A DNA stretch of 64,000 nt. Source: Bin80 sp965215475 (GTDB lineage: Bacteria; Bacteroidota; Rhodothermia; Rhodothermales; Bin80). Of the stretch, positions 46,739-55,541 are shown piece by piece (positions within the stretch are counted from its first letter, which is position 1; every line of letters begins with the position of its first letter). Position numbers and translations under genes: made by a program. The notes under the pieces are model-generated. The model saw only the letters and a list, made by a program, of their open reading frames with translations, was not told the DNA's origin and made no database searches. The DNA lies in NCBI GenBank assembly GCA_965215475.1, contig OZ244061.1, positions 682,001-746,000 on the forward strand. The letters run 5' to 3'.

Positions 46739-48393
46739 ATACCTATCCCAGTCAGGAATTAAATTCTCTTAGAAAATCTGGTCAAACCGATGCCTCTTAT
46801 AAACGTGGCCAAGAGTTACTAAGAAAGTTTCCAAATGACAAGTTTTTGAAAGGTAGCTACGGATGGGTTTTATATGATAAAATCAAAGCAATTGTCGATA
46901 AATCTCCATCTGAAGGCCCTGTCTCAGAAGGAGTACATGAGAAGATTCGTCTTTTGTTTCGAGAGTACGCAACCCTGGGATTAGATCGCCCTGACCTTCT
47001 TTTTAGCTTCATGATCATACAACTGCTCAGGCTACCTGATCTCCCTCCATTTTCTCCGCAAATATTACTTTGGGCGGGAATTGAAAGCTTTCGCGAAGAA
47101 GATTTTCAATTTGGAAAAGTGGATGATTCAGGGAAAAAATACCCTTCCTTAATTGAACGTTTAGCGTTGGGAATCGGGAAAACAATAACCGCTCATCCTA
47201 AAAAATATGATCATCCAATTCTGGAGTTTTCTATTCAGTTGATTGAAACTGCCCTAGACAAAGCGCAAATCTCGGAACCGATTTGGTTGCGATATCGCAT
47301 GGGGCAAATCCTTTCTGAGTTAGGAAAACACGAATTAGCGCGCAAACATCTGCTGTTTGTTGTGAAGAAAAAACATGAGGAATTTTGGGCATGGCACGCC
47401 CTCGCCCAGTGCGAACGAAACAATTCCACTTCGACTGCCCTTTCTCTATGTTCTAAAGCATACGTTGCTGCTGGAGACAAAAAATTAACAGTGGGCGTCC
47501 TCGAAGATCTGACCCAATTGGCACTTGATACAAAACAACTGGAACTCGCAAAATGGGCAATAGATCAACATTTTTCATTACGGCAAACATCTGGATGGAA
47601 TATACCAGAATCTGTAAAAACACATCTGTCAGCTGATTGGTATTCAAACACAGATGAGTTAAAAAACCCAGAAAAGACTTTAGAGAAACATGCAAAATCT
47701 GCAGAATCACTTCTATTTGAAGGCAAATGGCATGAAGTAAATTTCCTTGAAATATTTACTACTAAGACGGGCATACAAAAGATGAAATTAGCTTATAAAG
47801 CCAATTCTAAATCCTCATTAGACGTTATCACACCAACCAAAAACTATGGAGATCTAATATCGCTTGAATCTGGAACCCCACTTGATGCAGTCATTGATTT
47901 TGACGATTCTCGTGCTCGTGTCCTATCACTGAAAAAAAGACCAAACGGAAAACCCTTTGACTGTTTGATGGAGGTTCGAGGGGTTTTGGACCACCATAAT
48001 ACTAAAAAGGGATTGGCATCCGTCTTCATTTCACCATCGGATTATTGCTTGCTCCAATACTCGAAATTCAAAGATGTTCAGGATTGGGAACCAGGCTATA
48101 TGATCGTTCTGAGCTGCACATTGTATGACAAAAAATATAATGTATTTCAGGCTCGGCGTGGAGCTTTCCAAAAATCTCAGTGGATTGTCCAAAAAACAGA
48201 TATACTACGCGTGCATGAAAAAGGATTTGGATTTGTAGATGATGTATATGTACATCCAAATCTGATCAAAAACATTTTAAATGAAACCAAAGTAACTGTC
48301 ATAGCCATCAAGAAGCCAAAATCAAAACAAGATTTACGAGAACTGACGTGGAAAGCAGTAAGTCTAAAGCTCATTCCAGAGGATTCGGAATAG
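46735..48393 (+). CDS. TPR protein with C-terminal OB/cold-shock-like domains
   Basis: 552 residues. The N-terminal two thirds are helical repeats (LRKSGQTDASYKRGQELLRK; LRYRMGQILSELGKHELARK; WAWHALAQCERNNST). From about residue 365 come two beta-rich OB-like units: a first around LKKRPNGKPFDCLMEVRGVL, and a second with ILRVHEKGFGFVDDVYVHPN followed by a basic strand region, which resembles cold-shock/S1-type RNA or DNA binding. Its start overlaps the helicase-like gene's stop (ATGA), so the two products are probably made together and may form a complex. No enzyme motif is seen. Confidence 0.75.
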   Translation: MNTYPSQELNSLRKSGQTDASYKRGQELLRKFPNDKFLKGSYGWVLYDKIKAIVDKSPSEGPVSEGVHEKIRLLFREYATLGLDRPDLLFSFMIIQLLRLPDLPPFSPQILLWAGIESFREEDFQFGKVDDSGKKYPSLIERLALGIGKTITAHPKKYDHPILEFSIQLIETALDKAQISEPIWLRYRMGQILSELGKHELARKHLLFVVKKKHEEFWAWHALAQCERNNSTSTALSLCSKAYVAAGDKKLTVGVLEDLTQLALDTKQLELAKWAIDQHFSLRQTSGWNIPESVKTHLSADWYSNTDELKNPEKTLEKHAKSAESLLFEGKWHEVNFLEIFTTKTGIQKMKLAYKANSKSSLDVITPTKNYGDLISLESGTPLDAVIDFDDSRARVLSLKKRPNGKPFDCLMEVRGVLDHHNTKKGLASVFISPSDYCLLQYSKFKDVQDWEPGYMIVLSCTLYDKKYNVFQARRGAFQKSQWIVQKTDILRVHEKGFGFVDDVYVHPNLIKNILNETKVTVIAIKKPKSKQDLRELTWKAVSLKLIPEDSE

Positions 48394-48509
48394 AACTGAC
48401 TTAGTTTAGTACTAAAATTCGAAGCTCGGCAAAATTATACGCCCCAAATTTTCATTGAACCCTGATTAAACCTATCAGTAATAAATCCTAAACTGACTAA
48501 ACGATCAAC

Positions 48510-49571
48510 GTGAAAAAGCTTAAAGTACTTGTAGCCGGCTGTGGGCACATGGGGACCTCTCATGCACGTGCCTATCATGCCATGGATGCCTTCGAAATCA
48601 TAGGCCTCGTGAGTCGTACATCTGCATCTCGTAATCGACTCAGTGAAGAACTAGGTAGGTTGCCTACATATGCCTCATTTGAACATGCATTGACCACCAC
48701 GAATCCCGATGTTGTTTCCATCAATACGTATCCTGATACCCATGCCAAATACGTACAAATGAGTCTTGAAGCAAATTGCCATGTGTTTGTGGAGAAGCCT
48801 CTTGCTGAAACCGCAGAACAAGCGCAATCCCTCATTGATTTGGCAAAAAAAACAGATCGTAAAGTCGTGATTGGGTATATCCTACGCGTACACCCGGCAT
48901 GGAAAACGTTTATTTCTCTGGCACAGGAAATGGGAAAACCCCTTGTCATGCGCATGAACTTAAATCAACAAAGTAGTGGTTCTCAGTGGGATACACATAG
49001 AAAATTAATGGATTCCATGCCCCCCATCGTAGACTGCGGGGTTCATTACGTAGACGTAATGTGTCAGATGACTCGCGCCCGTCCTGTAGCTGTAAATGCA
49101 ATCGGAGCACGACTATCAGATGAAATTGCCCCAGACATGTACAACTATGGTCAACTCCAGGTATTCTTTGATGATGGATCCGTGGGCTGGTACGAAGCTG
49201 GATGGGGGCCTATGATGAGTGAAACTGCCTCGTTTGTGAAGGATGTGGTTGGACCACTCGGCTCTGTGAGTATTATTGATGAGGTAAAAGAGCAGACGGA
49301 TGATATCGAAGGGCACACGCAAACCGGCGGGCTCAAAATCCATCATAGCAGTCGAGACAAAGACGGGCACTTTGACCGTCCTGACGAATTGATCGACACC
49401 TCAGATGAACCCACTCACGATGAGTTGTGTGCGTTGGAACAAGAATACCTTCTTCAAGCCATTCAAGAAGATCTTGACCTGACAGACCATATGGAAGATG
49501 CGGTCAGTAGCCTCAAGATTGTCCTGGCGGCTGACACGGCTGCACGAGAGCAGCGCACGATCATACTCTGA
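48510..49571 (+). CDS. Gfo/Idh/MocA-family oxidoreductase (cytoplasmic)
   Basis: 353 residues from a GTG start (VKKLKVLVAGCGHMGTSHARAYH). The Rossmann fold is followed by VFVEKPLAETAEQAQSLID with the catalytic EKP and by the C-terminal sheet domain (PIVDCGVHYVDVMCQ with GVH). Unlike the two relatives at 17424 and 19842 it has no Tat signal. It probably acts on a sugar, inositol or glycoside-derived substrate. No sugar transporter or kinase is adjacent, so the substrate is open. It ends 60 bases from the convergent guaB. Confidence 0.9.
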   Translation: MKKLKVLVAGCGHMGTSHARAYHAMDAFEIIGLVSRTSASRNRLSEELGRLPTYASFEHALTTTNPDVVSINTYPDTHAKYVQMSLEANCHVFVEKPLAETAEQAQSLIDLAKKTDRKVVIGYILRVHPAWKTFISLAQEMGKPLVMRMNLNQQSSGSQWDTHRKLMDSMPPIVDCGVHYVDVMCQMTRARPVAVNAIGARLSDEIAPDMYNYGQLQVFFDDGSVGWYEAGWGPMMSETASFVKDVVGPLGSVSIIDEVKEQTDDIEGHTQTGGLKIHHSSRDKDGHFDRPDELIDTSDEPTHDELCALEQEYLLQAIQEDLDLTDHMEDAVSSLKIVLAADTAAREQRTIIL

Positions 49572-49631
49572 GATGCAGGGCGATGGCTCAAGGCTACCTA
49601 TTCGTAGGCTAACGTACTCAACTCTGTTTAT

Positions 49632-51146
49632 TTACCTGCGATAGCTATAGTTCGGAGCCTCTTTCGTAACATGTACGCTATGAGGATGGCTTTCGCGGAG
49701 CCCACTATCGGTAATCCTTACAAACTCAGCCTTGTTCTGGAACGATTCTAGGTTTTCACCTCCACAGTACCCCATTGCAGCCCGGAGTCCACCAACCATC
49801 TGGTAAACGACCTCATGCAGATGTCCACTGTACGGGACTCTCCCCTCGATTCCTTCAGGAACCAGCTTCTTCAGATCATCTTCTGCATCCTGAAAATACC
49901 TATCTTTGCTTCCCTCTTTCATGGCCCCCAATGAACCCATCCCCCGATAGGATTTAAACTTTCGTCCCTCAAAGATTACGGTTTCTCCTGGGCTCTCCTC
50001 CACTGCTGCAAACAAGCTCCCTATCATGATACAAGAAGCACCCGCAGCTAATGCTTTAGCGATATCTCCTGTTTGTTTGATCCCTCCATCTGCTACGATG
50101 GGAACTCCATGATATTTTGCTGCAGATGCACATTCAAGTACAGCACTGAATTGAGGGACCCCTACTCCAGCAACGACCCTAGTAGTACAAATAGATCCCG
50201 GACCAATCCCCACCTTAATTCCGTCAGCACCTGCTGCAATCAAATCCTCCGTTCCCTTCGCAGTAGCTACATTCCCAGCAATAATCTCAAGAGCACTGTG
50301 TTTTTCTTTTAATTTTTCTACGGCCTTAAGAACTCCTTCTGAATGTCCGTGAGCAGTATCCACTACAATAAAGTCAACTTCTGCCTCCTTGAGTGCGCCT
50401 ACACGATCTATCATATCTCCAAACACACCGACCGCAGCTCCAACACGCAGACGCCCCAAGACATCTTTACATGCAAAGGGATGACGCCGCTTCTTTTCGA
50501 TATCCTTGAATGTGATTAGTCCTTTCAGATGCCCTTGCTTATCCACGACGGGCAGTTTTTCGATCTTGTGACGCTGAAGAATCTCTTCGGCCTGTTCAAG
50601 CGTTGTTCCTACTGGTGCAGTATAGAGCGGCGCAGAAGTCATTACATTGCGGACAGGCCTCTGGTTATCCTCCTGAAACCTCAGATCTCGATTCGTAATG
50701 ATCCCAACCAGATGTTGATGCTGATCTACGACCGGGATCCCTCCAATCGAGTAGCGAGCCATGAGTGCACGGGCATCTCCTACTGTACTCTCTACTGCCA
50801 ACGTAATTGGATCCTGAATCATCCCGCTCTCGGAACGTTTGACTCTACGTACCTGAGCCGCTTGATCTTCAATCGACATATTCTTATGCAATACTCCAAT
50901 GCCTCCTTCTCTTGCCATAGCGATTGCTAGCCTCGCTTCCGTGACGGTATCCATTGCCGCCGACAATAATGGAATATTGAGCTTGATTTTGCGAGTGACC
51001 CAAGTATCGATCTTGACCTCCCTAGGCATCACACTCGACCTACCAGGAACTAGTAATACGTCATCGTATGTTAACCCTTCACGCGTTACTTTATCCGCAA
51101 GAATCTGCTCTGCTTTAGAGGAATCTACGGTTTGGGTTTGTTTCAT
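49632..51146 (-). CDS. guaB: IMP dehydrogenase
   Basis: 504 residues. It oxidises IMP to XMP, the committed step to GTP. The N-terminal GLTYDDVLLVPGRSSVMP, two CBS domains (about residues 110-225, e.g. MARYSIGGIPVVD), the catalytic loop GPGSICTTRVVAGVGVPQ with its active Cys, and the flap YRGMGSLGAM are all present. Its ATG overlaps the stop of the pseudouridine synthase gene by 4 bases. Confidence 0.97.
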   Translation of the reverse strand: MKQTQTVDSSKAEQILADKVTREGLTYDDVLLVPGRSSVMPREVKIDTWVTRKIKLNIPLLSAAMDTVTEARLAIAMAREGGIGVLHKNMSIEDQAAQVRRVKRSESGMIQDPITLAVESTVGDARALMARYSIGGIPVVDQHQHLVGIITNRDLRFQEDNQRPVRNVMTSAPLYTAPVGTTLEQAEEILQRHKIEKLPVVDKQGHLKGLITFKDIEKKRRHPFACKDVLGRLRVGAAVGVFGDMIDRVGALKEAEVDFIVVDTAHGHSEGVLKAVEKLKEKHSALEIIAGNVATAKGTEDLIAAGADGIKVGIGPGSICTTRVVAGVGVPQFSAVLECASAAKYHGVPIVADGGIKQTGDIAKALAAGASCIMIGSLFAAVEESPGETVIFEGRKFKSYRGMGSLGAMKEGSKDRYFQDAEDDLKKLVPEGIEGRVPYSGHLHEVVYQMVGGLRAAMGYCGGENLESFQNKAEFVRITDSGLRESHPHSVHVTKEAPNYSYRR

Positions 51147-51916
51147 GACCGACTATGCTGACCTACCATGCGATATAATTTACGTATCTCATTTTCTCTT
51201 AACTCACGCCATGTTCCACGACGTAAATGGCGGGTTGTTAATCCGGCGTAGGAAATTCGTTCCAAAGCTACAATTTTATTCCCAAGTGCGGTGAGCATCC
51301 GCCGAATTTGACGATTTTTCCCTTCATGCAATTCAATACCTATCTCGAAGGGATTTCTTGATTGGATATATGCAGCTCGATCACACGTAGCCAAACCATC
51401 CTCTAACTCAATCCCTCGACAAAGCTGATCCAGTTGTTCTGGTCGAATCGGCTCGGTCGTACGAACCAAGTATTGCTTCGGGATTTGGAAACTTGGATGC
51501 ATGAGCTTGTGTCCCAGATCTCCATCGGAGGTTAATAGTAATGCTCCCGTTGTATTGCGGTCAAGTCGCCCCACTGGAAACACCCCACTGGTTCCTCCAC
51601 TGAGATTCACCAGATCTAGAACTGTTTTTCTGTCTTTTTGATCTTTGACGGTAGTGATCGTGTCCTTGGGCTTATTCAGCAGTATATATATGTATTGCCG
51701 AGGAGAAATCACCTTCCCATTTACACTCACCTTATCTCCTTTCTTTACCTGATACCAGTACTCTCGGACAACCTGGTCATTCACTTGAACTTGCCCCCTA
51801 TCAATGAGCCCATCTGCATTTCGCCGCGAGCATATCCCGGCACGTGCGATGTAACGATTTAGTCGTCCACCTTCCAATGTTCGAGAGCGTGCTTTGACCG
51901 GCTTCGTTTGTGCCAT
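51143..51916 (-). CDS. pseudouridine synthase, RsuA/RluB family
   Basis: About 257 residues from ATG 51916 (MAQTKPVKARSRTLEGGRLN); an ATG at 51925 adds three. An S4 RNA-binding domain (LNRYIARAGICSRRNADGLI to about residue 85) precedes the catalytic domain. The catalytic Asp is in VGRLDRNTTGALLLTSDG, and GKNRQIRRMLTALG is the family signature. It modifies a uridine in 23S rRNA (RluB-like) or a related site. Translational coupling to guaB is by a 4-base overlap. Confidence 0.92.
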   Translation of the reverse strand: MAQTKPVKARSRTLEGGRLNRYIARAGICSRRNADGLIDRGQVQVNDQVVREYWYQVKKGDKVSVNGKVISPRQYIYILLNKPKDTITTVKDQKDRKTVLDLVNLSGGTSGVFPVGRLDRNTTGALLLTSDGDLGHKLMHPSFQIPKQYLVRTTEPIRPEQLDQLCRGIELEDGLATCDRAAYIQSRNPFEIGIELHEGKNRQIRRMLTALGNKIVALERISYAGLTTRHLRRGTWRELRENEIRKLYRMVGQHSRS

Positions 51917-52083
51917 CAGAATCAAATTGATGTATTATTCGAGTATGTCAACGAAGTTGACCGCGTGCTCCATACCAAACAATTCCGCATCCTCATGCTT
52001 TTATTCTTCAATCGATCGGATGATCTACTCTTTTATCGAATCGCCCCACAATCCTTCCATCCTCAAGAATACTTTCTCCCATC

Positions 52084-52749
52084 TTACTTGCATGGGATCA
52101 CATCTGAATACACAAAATCTCCCCTTTTGACAACCTCACCAGCTTTAACACGAATTGGATTTGGAAACATGGGGCCCGCGTGTACAAATGTGTGAAACTC
52201 ACCATTCTCCCCACAAGGATCAACACCCGGTGGAAGCTCATTCAAAAACTCAGCATCAAACTGCCTCCCCGCAAATTCTTCAGGAAGATGCCGCGGATCG
52301 ATACAGGTAATTGTTGCTTGAACTCCCGATGAGATCATTGTTGCCGCTAATTCACGTGTAGGTTGCTTCCAGATCGGAAAAATAGGATGAAGCCCTGTAT
52401 TTTTAAGAATATCCATCCTGTACTGTCGGATATCCTCTAGAAATAAATCTCCAAATGCGATGCACTGAACTCCTCTGCCCACTGCAGCCTCCCAAATCTT
52501 TTCCATAGCATTTTGATAGATTTGGTTGGAACAAGGCCAAGGAAGTATTGCTCTATATAACGGGAGTTCAAGTTGATCTGCCTGTGCTTGTAATAGATGA
52601 TCTCGAACCCCATGCACTGATACCCGAGAAAATTTCTCTGTCACCGTAGTAAACAGGGCATCTACTTTATATCTCCGACTTTTTTTCAATGTATAGAGGG
52701 TCCACGCACTGTCTTTTCCTGTACTCCATGAAAGCCAAACTTTTTTCAT
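52084..52749 (-). CDS. Dph6-related ATP-pyrophosphatase (PP-loop) family protein
   Basis: 221 residues. The PP-loop VWLSWSTGKDSAWTLYTL is at residues 4-21. VSVHGVRDHLLQAQADQLELP and GVQCIAFGDLFLEDIRQYR match the diphthine-ammonia ligase family (Alpha_ANH_like). FLNELPPGVDPCGENGEFHTF is the C-terminal hallmark. Bacteria do not make diphthamide, so the bacterial members' substrate is unknown; they are presumed to adenylate a carboxylate and amidate it. Confidence 0.88.
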   Translation of the reverse strand: MKKVWLSWSTGKDSAWTLYTLKKSRRYKVDALFTTVTEKFSRVSVHGVRDHLLQAQADQLELPLYRAILPWPCSNQIYQNAMEKIWEAAVGRGVQCIAFGDLFLEDIRQYRMDILKNTGLHPIFPIWKQPTRELAATMISSGVQATITCIDPRHLPEEFAGRQFDAEFLNELPPGVDPCGENGEFHTFVHAGPMFPNPIRVKAGEVVKRGDFVYSDVIPCK

Positions 52750-53039
52750 GTTTCAAACATTCTTTCAATTCTGCCTGTTACGACATATTCAGACCTGATT
52801 GATTTTCTGCTCTCTCATGGAGTAGCCTCCAGCAATGAATACTTCCTCTGGGTTGAGGCAGTGATAAACCCCCCAATCGAAATTCCCTGACCGGATAAAT
52901 CATCCTTCTCATTGCAGATGTCATAGCGAATGCAAAAATCCTGCTCAGATAAGATTGAAACAACCAACCTTCTCGTTCAGGACAATCAAGGAGTTGAACA
53001 TTACCAGTGTTGAGAAACCGAATATTGTAAATCAACAAT
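52750..53039. other. 290-base region between the Dph6-like gene and scpB
   Basis: A minus-strand ORF of 86 codons spans most of it (52778-53038) but shows no recognisable motif and is Arg/Cys-rich in a way typical of chance frames. I treat the region as non-coding. It probably holds the promoter of the Dph6-like gene. Confidence 0.4.
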
Positions 53040-53732
53040 CTACTGTTCTTGATTTGTTATCTGATCCTCAAGTGGTTCATTGGCTCCATCCTGAACACTA
53101 TTTTCGACGTCACTTGACATCAAAAGCTGCAACCTCTCCTGATCAAAATTTGCATCATCAAGTAGTTCTTCCGCTTGGCGGAGGTTGGGAAGATCATCTA
53201 AATCATTCAACCCAAACTCTTCCAGAAACCGATCTGTGGTCGTATACAGTATTGGGCGTCCAGGTACATCTGCACGTCCAATAATCGATAGCAATTCCAG
53301 AGATAGCAACCTTCTGATCGCGTACCCTGAATCTACTCCGCGAACTGAGTCTACATCTATTTTTGTGGTTGGCTGTTTATAAGCAATTATGGCCAATGTC
53401 TCCATTAGCGGCTTCGTCAGGCGACTTTCACGCTCACGCTGAAAAAATGCCTCCAAAAATGGAGAAACCACTGCTGTGGTCGCCATACGTAGCCCACCTG
53501 CCCAGTGCTGAATCCGCAGAGCATGTCCTTCACGTTCAAACGATGCATTGAGATATTCCACTGCTTCTTCGACCTCTTCTTCGGTGGGGATCTTCGTGCT
53601 CGCAGTAACCTCTGCATAAACACTACAAATCTGTTCTATACTGACAGGAGTCTCCGCCGCAAAAGCTAGGGCTTCCAAAACCATCGCTACGCTTACATCC
53701 CCTATCGGATCCTCTTGATGTTGATCAGACAT
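53040..53732 (-). CDS. scpB: segregation and condensation protein B
   Basis: About 230 residues from ATG 53732 (MSDQHQEDPIGDVSVAMVLE), overlapping scpA by 8 bases; an upstream ATG at 53774 would run deep into scpA. ScpB joins ScpA and SMC in chromosome condensation. Tandem winged helices are seen: VLEALAFAAETPVSIEQICS, then LTKPLMETLAIIAYKQPTTKID with VDSVRGVDSGYAIRRLLSLEL, and GRADVPGRPILYTTTDRFLEEFGL. The Gln/Glu-rich tail is usual. Confidence 0.94.
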   Translation of the reverse strand: MSDQHQEDPIGDVSVAMVLEALAFAAETPVSIEQICSVYAEVTASTKIPTEEEVEEAVEYLNASFEREGHALRIQHWAGGLRMATTAVVSPFLEAFFQRERESRLTKPLMETLAIIAYKQPTTKIDVDSVRGVDSGYAIRRLLSLELLSIIGRADVPGRPILYTTTDRFLEEFGLNDLDDLPNLRQAEELLDDANFDQERLQLLMSSDVENSVQDGANEPLEDQITNQEQ

Positions 53733-54447
53733 TCTCAATTTCTCCTTTCTCAATTTCGAAAGCATTCCCATCAATAGCGTTCAGAATCCAAATCTCGTGC
53801 TCAAAAGCCATCTCCAATATTGCTAAAAACGTGACAACGATGAAACTCCGTGTTTGCCCTCTAATCAGATCTTCAAAACGCACACGTCCTTTCGTGTACA
53901 AAACCCTACGTATATGCTCCGACTGATCTTCAATTGAATACTGTTGCGCTTCAATGGTCATCGTTTCTTCTTCCGGTGCTTCCTCCAACACCAGACGAAG
54001 AGCATTCATTAACTCAAATATCGTAGTCTTTACTAGAACTTCTTTTTCGGGCAATTCTACTTCAGCTGGCATAGATGCTTTCCCTCGGGTAACAAGCCTG
54101 GAACGCTCGTCCATCTGTTGATTAAGTGTGCCTGCTGCATCCTTATACTGGATATATTCAAGAAGCCGCTCTACGAGTTCTTGACGTGGATCCTGTTCTT
54201 CTTCTTGGGAATCACTTTCTGGTTGTGGAACCAACATCCTTGCCTTGATGCTGATTAGTAATGCAGCGAAGTAGATATAATCTGCAACCCCATCAAGGTT
54301 GATGGACTCCATCAATTGGATATAGGCTAAATATTCATTCGTGATCTGAGCAATCGGAATATCAAAAATATCTATCTCTCGTCGATTAATTAACAGGAGA
54401 AGAAGATCTAATGGTCCTTCAAAATCCTCAAGTTCAACTCTGTACAT
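53725..54447 (-). CDS. scpA: segregation and condensation protein A (kleisin)
   Basis: 240 residues. The SMC-binding N-terminus MYRVELEDFEGPLDLLLLLI is diagnostic, followed by IDIFDIPIAQITNEYLAYIQ and YIYFAALLISIKARMLVPQP. The C-terminal winged helix binds ScpB/SMC and contains RVRFEDLIRGQTRSFIVVTF. Its ATG overlaps the epimerase stop by one base, and scpB follows with an 8-base overlap, so all three probably share a transcript. Confidence 0.95.
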   Translation of the reverse strand: MYRVELEDFEGPLDLLLLLINRREIDIFDIPIAQITNEYLAYIQLMESINLDGVADYIYFAALLISIKARMLVPQPESDSQEEEQDPRQELVERLLEYIQYKDAAGTLNQQMDERSRLVTRGKASMPAEVELPEKEVLVKTTIFELMNALRLVLEEAPEEETMTIEAQQYSIEDQSEHIRRVLYTKGRVRFEDLIRGQTRSFIVVTFLAILEMAFEHEIWILNAIDGNAFEIEKGEIENV

Positions 54448-55379
54448 TAATCGAAAATCTTACGGGATGCAAACCAATCTACGGTCTCCTGGACCCCCTT
54501 TTCAAGGCTAACTTCCGGCTTCCAGGAAAGCTCATTGCCCGCTTTTTCACAGTCAAGGACGCTACGCCGCTGCTCCCCAGGCTTTCCTGGACCATGGACT
54601 GGTTCTTGTTTGATCCCAAGCGCTTTTTGAAGCTTTTTGTGGAGCATCACTACATCGGTTTCAATTCCCGTACCAATATTGAATGCAGTTGGGGACTCTC
54701 TATAATTAAGTGCTGCTAGATTTGCACGAGCGACGTCATCAACATAGATATAATCCCGCGTCTGAAATCCATCCCCATGAATAATGGTCGGCTGACCCGC
54801 TAGCATCTTCTCTGCAAAAATTGCAATAACTCCTGCCTCTCCATGCGAATTCTGGCGAGGGCCATACACATTGCCATATCTTAGTGCAACATATGGAATT
54901 CCATATTCATGATAATAAAAATGCAATAATTTCTCGCACGTTAATTTACTAATACCATAGGGAGAAAGCGGTTGCTGTGGATGTGCTTCGCTCTGTGGTC
55001 CTGCTTCCGGTTCACCATAAATTGCACCTCCAGTTGATGCAAATACTACTTTCTGCAGACCACTCTTTTTGCCCGCCTCCATGAGGTTAATCAGCCCAAG
55101 AATATTGACTTGGACATCAAAGGCCGGATCTGAAACGCTGCGACGCACATCCATCTGTGCCGCATGGTGAATCAGAGCAGTATACTGTTTTTCCTCCATC
55201 AATGCGAACGCAGCAGATGACCGAACATCCATTACATGGAGCTTCACAGAAGAGGGTACATTCTCTTTAATACCACTCGACAGATCATCCAATACTTCAA
55301 CCGTATGGCCTTGATTAATCAGCAAATCCACAACATGTGAGCCGATAAATCCTGCACCACCTGTGACAAGAATTTTCAT
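54447..55379 (-). CDS. NAD-dependent sugar-nucleotide epimerase (GalE/WbpP-like)
   Basis: 310 residues. The NAD site MKILVTGGAGFIGSHVVDLL opens the protein. The extended SDR catalytic site has STGGAIYGEPE (Thr/Ser) and YGISKLTCEKLLHFY (Tyr-x3-Lys). LRYGNVYGPRQNSHGEAGV and RDYIYVDDVARANLAAL are typical of UDP-glucose/UDP-GlcNAc 4-epimerases. The exact sugar cannot be told. It is placed unusually upstream of scpA with a one-base overlap. Confidence 0.9.
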   Translation of the reverse strand: MKILVTGGAGFIGSHVVDLLINQGHTVEVLDDLSSGIKENVPSSVKLHVMDVRSSAAFALMEEKQYTALIHHAAQMDVRRSVSDPAFDVQVNILGLINLMEAGKKSGLQKVVFASTGGAIYGEPEAGPQSEAHPQQPLSPYGISKLTCEKLLHFYYHEYGIPYVALRYGNVYGPRQNSHGEAGVIAIFAEKMLAGQPTIIHGDGFQTRDYIYVDDVARANLAALNYRESPTAFNIGTGIETDVVMLHKKLQKALGIKQEPVHGPGKPGEQRRSVLDCEKAGNELSWKPEVSLEKGVQETVDWFASRKIFD

Positions 55380-55541
55380 CCAGGGAGCAATTGGAACCGA
55401 CTCGCGTTGCCTTGCTGTTTAAGTTGATCCATCTTCATCGTTCTCCTATTCCCAAAGTTAGCAATTTGTCGACGATTTGCATGGATCTCTGCATGTAAAA
55501 ATTCCACATTAAAATTGGATCCTGACTAAACTTCTGGCCGA

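Noticed and set aside
49601..49620. CCTA-TTCG-TAGG hairpin between the oxidoreductase gene and guaB
   Set aside because: Four-bp stem with a TTCG loop but no T-run; too weak to call.
52778..53038. 86-codon minus-strand ORF between the Dph6-like gene and scpB
   Set aside because: No motif, odd composition and no start signal; treated as intergenic.
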